Below are positions 50,857 to 57,330 of a DNA stretch of 62,064 nt, in pieces; position 1 is the stretch's first letter, and each line of letters begins with the position of its first letter. A model generated the notes under the pieces. It saw only the letters and a program-made list of their open reading frames with translations, was not told the origin of the DNA and ran no database searches. The translations under genes were made by a program, and so were the position numbers. This DNA comes from an uncultured Oscillospiraceae bacterium (GTDB lineage: Bacteria > Bacillota_A > Clostridia > Oscillospirales > Oscillospiraceae). The stretch is taken from assembly GCA_910579155.1 (NCBI GenBank), contig CAJTTS010000014.1, positions 1-62,064 on the forward strand, read 5' to 3'.

Positions 50857-51747
50857 ATGCTCCCCTGGCTGCTGTGTGTCGTGCTGTTGATGATTGCCCT
50901 GGCGTCGTTCGCCCGTCTGCGCCTGCTCCAAAACAGCCTGGACGACATTGGCCGCCAGCTTGGGGAGCGCCTTTCCTCCGACACCAACAACCCCATCTTT
51001 CTCTCCTCCCGGGACCCCCACGCCCTCAAACTGGCGGCGGAGCTGAACGTCCAGCTCAAGGAGCTGCGCCGCCAGCGCCAGCAGTACGAAAACGGCGACC
51101 GGGAGCTGAAGGAGGCGGTGACCAACGTGTCCCACGACCTGCGCACCCCCCTCACCGCCATCTGCGGCTACTTGGAGCTGTTGGGCAAAGGGGACAAAAC
51201 GCCGGATCAGGCCCGGTATCTGGCCCTCATCGCGGACCGGGCCGAGGCCATGCGGCAGCTCACCGAGGAGCTGCTTCGCTACTCGGTGGCAGCCGGCGGC
51301 GAGGAGGAGCCCGCGCTGGAGCCGGTGGATTTGAACGCCGCCGTGGAGGAGGCGGTGGCCTCCTTCTACGGCGCGCTGGTGGAGGAGGGCGTGACGCCCC
51401 GCGTATCCCTGCCGGAGGAACGGGTGGTCCGCAATCTGGACCGGGCCGCCCTGTCCCGGGTGTTGGGCAACCTGCTCAATAACGCGCTGAAATACAGCGG
51501 CGGGGACTTGAGCGTGGTTTTGGAGCCGGACGGCTCCATTACTCTGTCCAACGCGGCGCCGGAGCTGGACGAGGTACAGGTAGGGCGGCTGTTCGACCGG
51601 TTCTACACGGTGGAATCGGCCCGCCGGTCCACCGGGCTGGGGCTGTCCATCGCCCGCTCACTCACCGAGCGGATGGGCGGGACCATTGCCGCCCGGTACG
51701 AGGAGGGGCGGCTGGCGGTGGCGCTCTTTTTCCCCGAACGGCGCTAA
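50857..51747 (+). CDS. Sensor histidine kinase with single N-terminal membrane helix
   Basis: 296 residues. One helix (LPWLLCVVLLMIALASFARL) without an evident extracytoplasmic domain, a short coiled-coil linker, then HisKA with the phosphorylated His in VSHDLRTPLTAICGYLE and HATPase with N, G1 and G2 boxes (LLNNALKYSG, STGLGLSIARSLTERMGG). Kinases of this shape usually sense through a partner transporter, here presumably the adjacent ABC. AGGTG precedes ATG 50857. Confidence 0.92.
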   Translation: MLPWLLCVVLLMIALASFARLRLLQNSLDDIGRQLGERLSSDTNNPIFLSSRDPHALKLAAELNVQLKELRRQRQQYENGDRELKEAVTNVSHDLRTPLTAICGYLELLGKGDKTPDQARYLALIADRAEAMRQLTEELLRYSVAAGGEEEPALEPVDLNAAVEEAVASFYGALVEEGVTPRVSLPEERVVRNLDRAALSRVLGNLLNNALKYSGGDLSVVLEPDGSITLSNAAPELDEVQVGRLFDRFYTVESARRSTGLGLSIARSLTERMGGTIAARYEEGRLAVALFFPERR

Positions 51748-51779
51748 ACGGCTTTCTCTGCGGAGAAAGCCGTTTTTTG
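51747..51779 (+). terminator. Intrinsic terminator of the ABC/kinase operon
   Basis: Perfect AACGGCTTTCTC / GAGAAAGCCGTT stem (51747-51758, 51763-51774), then T-run. Confidence 0.92.
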
Positions 51780-51792
51780 TTCAAAATGCAAC

Positions 51793-51822
51793 TTTCCATC
51801 CCCCCTCCTTTCGTGGTATAAT
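51793..51822 (+). promoter_or_regulatory. Promoter of the MATE gene
   Basis: TTTCCA (51793-51798), 18 bases, extended TGGTATAAT with TATAAT at 51817-51822. Confidence 0.7.
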
Positions 51823-51865
51823 GTGCTTCACTGACTATCTTAAAATAAGGAATCGAGGGACTTCC

Positions 51866-53260
51866 ATGGAAGACAACTTGCAGAAGGCAGAACTTTTTGA
51901 GCGCATGCCCATTCCCAAGGCCGTTCTCACCCTGTCCATTCCCACCGTCCTCAGCTCGTTGGTGATGGTGCTCTACAACCTAGCCGATACCTACTTCGTG
52001 GGAATGCTCCAGGACCCCATCCAGAACTCCGCCGTCACCCTGGCCGCGCCGGTGCTGCTGGCCTTCAACGCGGTGAACAACCTGTTCGGCGTGGGTTCAA
52101 GCAGCATGATGAGCCGGGCCTTGGGAGCCAGAAACCACGACACCGTGCGGCACAGTTCCGCCTTCGGCTTCTACTGCGCACTGATCTGCGGCGTCCTGTT
52201 CTCCATCCTGACCACCGTTTTCCTCTCTCCTCTGCTGGTGCTCCTGGGGGCGGACGCGTCCACCACTCACGCCACCATGGAATACATGCGCTGGACCGTG
52301 AACTGCGGGGCCGTCCCCGCCATACTCAATGTGGTCATGGCCTACCTGGTGCGCGCGGAAGGGGCTACCCTCCACGCCAGCATCGGCACCATGAGCGGCT
52401 GTGCGCTGAATATCGTGCTGGACCCCATTTTCATCCTCCCGTGGGGACTGAACATGGGCGCGGCAGGGGCTGGACTGGCCACCTTCCTGTCCAATTGCTT
52501 TGCCTGCCTGTATTTCTTTGTGCTGCTGTTTGTCCGCCGGGGGAAAACCTACGTCTGCCTCCAGCCCTCCATGGCCCGGCCCCGCAAAGACATCGTGAAG
52601 GGCGTGTTCGGCGTGGGCATTCCCTCCTCCATTCAAAACCTGCTCAACGTCACCGGCATGACGGTACTTAACAACTTCACCGCCGTCTTTGGCCCGGACG
52701 CAATCGCCGCCATGGGCATCTCCTACAAAATCAACATGATCCCCATGTACGTCGCCTTGGGCATGTCCCAGGGGCTAATGCCCATGGTGAGCTACAACTA
52801 CGGCAGTGGAAACGCCGACCGGCTGAAAAAGGCCGTTGTGTTCACGGAAAAAATCGCCCTGACCTTCTCGGTCGCGGTGTCGGTGTGCTACTTCTTTGGC
52901 TCCGGCACGCTGATCGGCCTGTTTATGAAAACCGACGCCGTGGTGGCCTACGGCTCCAAGTTCCTGCGGTGCATGTGTATTGCCCAGCCCTTCCTGTGCG
53001 TGGACTTTCTGGCGGTGGGCGTGTTCCAGGCCTGCGGCCTGGGGCAGTATGCCCTGCTCTTCGCCATCCTGCGCAAGATTGTGCTGGAAATCCCCGCGCT
53101 GTACATCCTCAACTGTTTTGTACCCCTGTATGGCTTGGCCTGCGCCCAGGCTGTGGCCGAGGTGGTGCTGGCCGTCGCTGCGGTGGTCATCCTGCTGCGC
53201 CTGTTCCGGCGGATGTCCGCCGAGGGCACGCCCCTGCAACCCCGGCCCGCGAAAAAATAA
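51866..53260 (+). CDS. MATE-family efflux transporter
   Basis: 464 residues with about twelve helices in two similar halves, consistent with a Na+ or H+ drug/metabolite antiporter. Early motifs are IPTVLSSLVMVLYNLADTYF and GVGSSSMMSRALGARN; the second half begins near IVKGVFGVGIPSSIQNLLNV. The substrate is unknown. Start ATG 51866, with GAGGGA upstream; the frame is open into the preceding gene but without support. Confidence 0.92.
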   Translation: MEDNLQKAELFERMPIPKAVLTLSIPTVLSSLVMVLYNLADTYFVGMLQDPIQNSAVTLAAPVLLAFNAVNNLFGVGSSSMMSRALGARNHDTVRHSSAFGFYCALICGVLFSILTTVFLSPLLVLLGADASTTHATMEYMRWTVNCGAVPAILNVVMAYLVRAEGATLHASIGTMSGCALNIVLDPIFILPWGLNMGAAGAGLATFLSNCFACLYFFVLLFVRRGKTYVCLQPSMARPRKDIVKGVFGVGIPSSIQNLLNVTGMTVLNNFTAVFGPDAIAAMGISYKINMIPMYVALGMSQGLMPMVSYNYGSGNADRLKKAVVFTEKIALTFSVAVSVCYFFGSGTLIGLFMKTDAVVAYGSKFLRCMCIAQPFLCVDFLAVGVFQACGLGQYALLFAILRKIVLEIPALYILNCFVPLYGLACAQAVAEVVLAVAAVVILLRLFRRMSAEGTPLQPRPAKK

Positions 53261-53334
53261 TTGTCTTTTCCCTCTTTCCTTTTTCCTGGATTTGGCCGAT
53301 ATATAGATAAAGAAAGTGGAAAAGGGGGCAAGAT

Positions 53335-54078
53335 ATGGATATTCAACCCGTCTCCGTCGGCGGCCACGACGACCAGGCCGCGGCCGACCAGACCGAGGGC
53401 CGGTATAACGAGCTGCTGGCGCAGTCTATGAAGAAGCAGGAAGAGCATACCGCCACCCTCACCGAGATGATTCAGGACGCCAAGGAGAAGGCGGACGCCC
53501 AGCGGGAAAAGTTCAAGCTGACCAAGGTCACCCCCCGGTACGGCGACGCTCCCCTGGAAGCCTACGCCCGGATCAGCCGGGCCAAGACCCAGGGTCAGGC
53601 CAGCTCCGCCGCCGGCTATGCCCGCCGCCGCATCGCCCAGTTGGAGGCCGCCCAGCGCTCCGACCCGGACCACGCCGACCAGATCAAAGCCGCTATCGCC
53701 CAGTTGAAAAAGGCGGTGAGCCGGGCCGGTAAAAAGAAGCTGGAGCTGACCAAGGAGCAGCTCGCCCGCGCCCGCCAAAAGCGCATGATCCGGGAGAACA
53801 AGAACCGGGAGGCCCAACGGATCCGTCAGGAGCTGCGCAAAACCCAATCCATGCGGGCCATCCGGGAGTCCGGGTATTTCCGGGAAACCGAGGTGGCCAA
53901 CCGTCAGGCCGACCAACTCACCGCTACCAAGATGGAGCTGAGGGCCCAGGCAGAGCAGTTGGGCGCTACCGTCTACAAATCCGTGGACGCCGCCGCCCAG
54001 GAGTACTCCGCCGCAGCGCAGACGGCGGAGGCCGTATCCGCCCCCGTCGCCATGCCCCAGGTAGACGTACAGGCGTAA
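53335..54078 (+). CDS. Unknown coiled-coil protein, 247 residues
   Basis: A highly charged, almost all-helical protein. Residues about 20-70 and 95-190 are predicted coiled coil (RRRIAQLEAAQRSDPDH, KKKLELTKEQLARARQKR, IRENKNREAQRIRQELRK), and it ends in an alanine-rich tail. There are no cysteines, membrane segments or signal peptide. The ribosome site is AAAGGGGGC before ATG 53335. No family recognised. Being followed by repeat C and a terminator, it is a single-gene unit. Confidence 0.75.
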   Translation: MDIQPVSVGGHDDQAAADQTEGRYNELLAQSMKKQEEHTATLTEMIQDAKEKADAQREKFKLTKVTPRYGDAPLEAYARISRAKTQGQASSAAGYARRRIAQLEAAQRSDPDHADQIKAAIAQLKKAVSRAGKKKLELTKEQLARARQKRMIRENKNREAQRIRQELRKTQSMRAIRESGYFRETEVANRQADQLTATKMELRAQAEQLGATVYKSVDAAAQEYSAAAQTAEAVSAPVAMPQVDVQA

Positions 54079-54084
54079 AGGCGC

Positions 54085-54135
54085 CCTGCTTTTTCTTTAC
54101 AAAGAAAAAGCAGGAAAAAAGAAATTTTTAGACTG
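54085..54135 (+). repeat. Dispersed hairpin repeat, copy C
   Basis: A perfect 14-base stem CCTGCTTTTTCTTT / AAAGAAAAAGCAGG (54085-54098, 54101-54114), loop AC, and tail AAAAAGAAATTTTTAGACTG. It faces copy D with tails toward each other. Confidence 0.8.
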
Positions 54136-54209
54136 TTTCGGACGCCGTGGAAGCCATATCATTTCCGCCCTGTAACAAAAAACGAGGCAATCACTATAAA
54201 AATATTTTA

Positions 54210-54244
54210 GGCCGGACAGAAACAAATCAGGTTTCTGTCCGGCC
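54210..54244. terminator. Strong hairpin between copies C and D
   Basis: GGCCGGACAGAAAC (54210-54223) pairs perfectly with GTTTCTGTCCGGCC (54231-54244). It separates the convergent coiled-coil and methyltransferase genes, so a bidirectional terminator role is likely though T-runs are short. Confidence 0.65.
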
Positions 54245-54272
54245 ACAACATTATAAAACGGAATAGAGAGAT

Positions 54273-54326
54273 GTCTAAAAGTTTCTTTTTTCGCTTCCTT
54301 TTTTCTTCTTCAAAGAAAAAAGGAAG
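54273..54326 (-). repeat. Dispersed hairpin repeat, copy D (inverted)
   Basis: Tail GTCTAAAAGTTTCTTTTTTC (54273-54292) and perfect 14-base stem CTTCCTTTTTTCTT / AAGAAAAAAGGAAG (54294-54307, 54313-54326). The loop contains the stop codon of the methyltransferase gene. Confidence 0.8.
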
Positions 54327-55152
54327 TCCGCTCCAACACATGGATCCGGAACTGCCCCGTCACGGTGAGCGCGTCCAGCGCCGCCAGCCGCGCCGCGCCG
54401 GACTTCGGGGTTTTCCAATAGTAGGGCGTCATGTGGAACAGGTCCAGCACCGCCTGCCGGTCCGGAAGGGTGAACTCCGTCTCCACCGCCACCACATCCC
54501 GGCAGCAAAGGCCGGGGTACTCCTCCCGTTTCTCCCCGTTCTCATAGGGCTGATCGTACAAAATTTCTTTCAGCTCCCACAGGTGCCTGGGCCCCGGAAC
54601 CACATACAAAAAAGTTCCGCCCGGCTTGAGCACCCGGGCGAACTCCTCCACCGCCAGGGGCGAAAAGCAATCCACCAGCACGTCCACCGACGCGTCCGCT
54701 ACCGGAAGATGGTACACCGTCCCCACGGCGAACTCACCGGCGGGGCAGCGCCGCGCCGCCCGTCTCACCGACGGCTTGGACAGGTCCAGCCCCGCCGTTC
54801 GCCCGCCGTTCTTGGCTACGGCCTCCGCCAGGGCCCCGGTGTACCAGCCCTCGCCACAGCCCGCGTCCAGCAGTACGGTTTTAGGCGGGGCGTATCGCTC
54901 CACCAGCTTGCACAACGCGTCCCGCAGGGGGCCGTACCAGCCCCCCTCCAGAAAGCGGGAGCGGGCGGAGGCCATCTCCTTGTCGTCTCCTGGGGTCCGG
55001 GAATGCCGCCGGTTGGCGGGCAGCAGGTTCACATACCCCTCCCGTGCCACATCAAAGCCGTGTCCCGCAGAACAGCGGTATTGCCCCGCCCCCCGCTCCA
55101 GCGCCCCGCCGCATACGGGGCAACAAAATACGCTCTCCACGCCGTGGCTCAC
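54310..55152 (-). CDS. RlmA-type 23S rRNA guanine methyltransferase
   Basis: 280 residues. The N-terminal zinc motif (CCPVCGGALERGAGQYRCSAGH) followed by GYVNLLPANRRHSRTPGDDKE is the RlmA/RrmA hallmark. The SAM-binding domain has VLLDAGCGEGWYTG and GLDLSKPSVRRAARR. It should methylate a guanine in helix 35 of 23S rRNA. The start GTG 55152 overlaps the upstream stop as GTGA. The last residues (TSFFL) and stop are encoded by repeat D, so the natural C terminus may have been altered. Confidence 0.85.
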   Translation of the reverse strand: MSHGVESVFCCPVCGGALERGAGQYRCSAGHGFDVAREGYVNLLPANRRHSRTPGDDKEMASARSRFLEGGWYGPLRDALCKLVERYAPPKTVLLDAGCGEGWYTGALAEAVAKNGGRTAGLDLSKPSVRRAARRCPAGEFAVGTVYHLPVADASVDVLVDCFSPLAVEEFARVLKPGGTFLYVVPGPRHLWELKEILYDQPYENGEKREEYPGLCCRDVVAVETEFTLPDRQAVLDLFHMTPYYWKTPKSGAARLAALDALTVTGQFRIHVLERTSFFL

Positions 55153-56066
55153 CGTTCCCGCCACTGCTCCCGGTTCTGGTTGGACCACACCACCATATTC
55201 CGGCCCAGCCGCTTGGCGTCGTACAGCATGGTATCGGCCAGCTTCAAACAGGTCTCCAGCTTGTCCCCCAACCGGGGCACCAGCGTAACGCCCCCCGCGC
55301 TGATGGTCACCCAGGGGCTCACCGGGGAGTTGTGCTGGATATGCAGGTCCTCCACCGATTGACGCACCGTCTTCATAAACTCAAAGGCCGTGGTGCCCTG
55401 GCTGCCCAGGAACACCGCCACGAATTCCTCCCCGCCGTACCGGGCAAACAGGTCGGTGGAGCGCTGGAAGTGGGAGGCCACTGTCTGGGCCACCGTGGCG
55501 ATGACCCTGTCCCCAGCCGGGTGGCCGAAGGTGTCGTTGTACAGCTTAAACTTGTCGATGTCAAACATGCAGATGGAGAAGGGCAGCTCGAACCGCACGG
55601 CCTCCCGCCAACGGGCAGCGCTGCCGTCCTCGTACCGCCGCCGGTTGGCCACGCCGGTCAGCTCGTCGATCATGGCCTGCTCCTTGAACCGGGACTGGTA
55701 GCGGTAGAGCTGGATATGGGTGTTCACCCGGGCCTTGATGATCGTCGGATTGAAGGGCTTGGTGACATAGTCCACCGCCCCCAGCAGCAGCCCCCGCTCC
55801 TCATACTGCACGTCGGACAGGCTGGTGAGGAGGATCACCGGGACATATCGGGTAATCTCCACAGCCTTCAGCTCCTGAAGCAGCATAAAGCCGTCCATCC
55901 CCGGCATGACCACATCCAACAGGATCAGGGAGAAATCCCCCTCCTTGGCGGCTTTCAGCCCCTCCTCCGCCGTGTTGCAGGTGGTCAGCTCATAGTCGTC
56001 CGCCAGAATCGAACTTAAAAAACCGGCCTGTACCGGGCTGTCGTCGATCACCAAAATTTTATCCAT
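55149..56066 (-). CDS. Response regulator with diguanylate cyclase (GGDEF) output
   Basis: 305 residues. The receiver domain (about 1-120) has IDDSPVQ, the phospho-Asp in LILLDVVMPGMDG and YVTKPFNP. The GGDEF domain (about 140-295) has an intact active site GGEEF and an upstream R-x-x-D (RSTD, five residues before) that forms the product-inhibition site. It makes cyclic di-GMP from GTP. Start ATG 56066, with GGGAGG eight bases upstream. Follows the PAS gene by 64 bases, so they may form one signalling unit with the hybrid kinase. Confidence 0.93.
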   Translation of the reverse strand: MDKILVIDDSPVQAGFLSSILADDYELTTCNTAEEGLKAAKEGDFSLILLDVVMPGMDGFMLLQELKAVEITRYVPVILLTSLSDVQYEERGLLLGAVDYVTKPFNPTIIKARVNTHIQLYRYQSRFKEQAMIDELTGVANRRRYEDGSAARWREAVRFELPFSICMFDIDKFKLYNDTFGHPAGDRVIATVAQTVASHFQRSTDLFARYGGEEFVAVFLGSQGTTAFEFMKTVRQSVEDLHIQHNSPVSPWVTISAGGVTLVPRLGDKLETCLKLADTMLYDAKRLGRNMVVWSNQNREQWRER

Positions 56067-56130
56067 AAAAATTCCCTCCCATCTTTTTTCGATTTCCATC
56101 CCCGTTCCCGGGAAAGGGGAGCGGGGCTCA

Positions 56131-57006
56131 TTAGCCCCGTCTGCCGCCGCTGATATCCTGGGCCACGTATACGGCCGTTTTCGGCAGGTCGTCCTCTCCT
56201 GTCCGGGCCAGCACGGCGGAGGCCCGCACCCAGCTCCATTCGTCCGGCCCGGCGCCCGGCGCCTCCGACCGCATCCGGTACTCAAAGGCCACGCAGGGCT
56301 GCCACCAACGCAGACTGCCGCGCAGATTTTCCATGCTCATGGTACTCAGATATTCCTCCCGGTCATCCGGGTGGATAAAGTGGTTGGCGTAGATGCTCAG
56401 GGCGGCGGTACAGTTCACTTCGCCCCCCAATACGTCCCCCACCCGGCCAAGCTGGGCGACGGCGCGGAAGGTGTCCTGTTCCAAATCCAAATAGTAGGTG
56501 GAGAAAAACAGGCTGCTCAGGCTGCTGATGATGTACGCCCGATCCTCCAGGCTCTGCATCAGCGCCCGGCTCTGGGTGGCCAAGCCCTCCCGCTCCGCGC
56601 TCTCCCGGAACACGTCGTCCACATCCTTCACACACACGGTGACGTAACGCGTCCCGCCGTTCCGGTCCGGGACGACCTCCATCAGGTTCCAGCGGTAGCC
56701 CTCGCCCGCCTTTCGGCGGTAGATCATCGTCTGGGTCTCCCGCCCGCCGGCGCAGACGCGGCCCAGTTGGTCCAGGCGGGTAAAGGTGATAAACCGCTCC
56801 ACATCATCCCGGTGGACCGCGCCGTCCAGGGCAAAGCGGGCCATCTGCCCGGATAGGGGCCCCTCCCCGGGCTGCCAGCCCTCCGGGTCGGACTTGAACA
56901 CCGTGCACCGGTCCCGCTCCAGATCCACATGGAGGATCTTTCGGTATGTAAAACCATTAGTATCTGACAAAGCGTCCATGATGCCCCTATCGCTGCCATT
57001 CTCCAC
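56131..57006 (-). CDS. PAS-domain protein without recognised output domain
   Basis: 291 residues from GTG 57006, seven bases after GGGGAGG. Two PAS-like units are suggested: YRKILHVDLERDRCTVF with VHRDDVERFITF and, later, TYYLDLEQDTFRAVAQ with NHFIHPDDREEYLSTM. The latter (HPDDREEY) resembles PAS motifs in the hybrid kinase downstream of 59529. No kinase, GGDEF or EAL part was seen. It could feed signals to the response regulator that follows. Confidence 0.75.
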   Translation of the reverse strand: MENGSDRGIMDALSDTNGFTYRKILHVDLERDRCTVFKSDPEGWQPGEGPLSGQMARFALDGAVHRDDVERFITFTRLDQLGRVCAGGRETQTMIYRRKAGEGYRWNLMEVVPDRNGGTRYVTVCVKDVDDVFRESAEREGLATQSRALMQSLEDRAYIISSLSSLFFSTYYLDLEQDTFRAVAQLGRVGDVLGGEVNCTAALSIYANHFIHPDDREEYLSTMSMENLRGSLRWWQPCVAFEYRMRSEAPGAGPDEWSWVRASAVLARTGEDDLPKTAVYVAQDISGGRRG

Positions 57007-57275
57007 AATGTTTCCTCCCCACATGGCAATATGAAAAAGGCCCTCTCCGGGCAAACGGATCGGACCTCAGTTATGCCAAACAATCAGGCCCCACATTCCC
57101 AGGCGGGACGCCACTCATGTCGTCTCAGTTTCCGATCCTTGGAATATCATACCATACTTTACCAAACATATCCACAACGGCGCGGAAATATGTTACCATA
57201 ATACCACAAACATCGCCGTAAATCAATCCAGGTTCTCTTCCGGTGGGAAAAATTTCTCCTGCTTTCCGCACGAAA

Positions 57276-57302
57276 GGAGGGCGGTCCTGTGGGCCGCCCT
57301 CC
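57276..57302 (-). terminator. Hairpin after the hybrid kinase gene
   Basis: GGAGGGCGG / CCGCCCTCC (57276-57284, 57294-57302) 29 bases downstream of the kinase stop; only a short T stretch follows on the minus strand. The space 57007-57275 holds no supported gene and should contain the PAS gene promoter. Confidence 0.55.
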
Positions 57303-57330
57303 TCAAAGTTTCGACGTGTTTTCTCCGCCC

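Noticed and set aside
54271..55362. Long plus-strand open frame (363 codons) opposite the methyltransferase
   Set aside because: High GC produces long antisense frames here; the minus strand has clear RlmA and GGDEF motifs.
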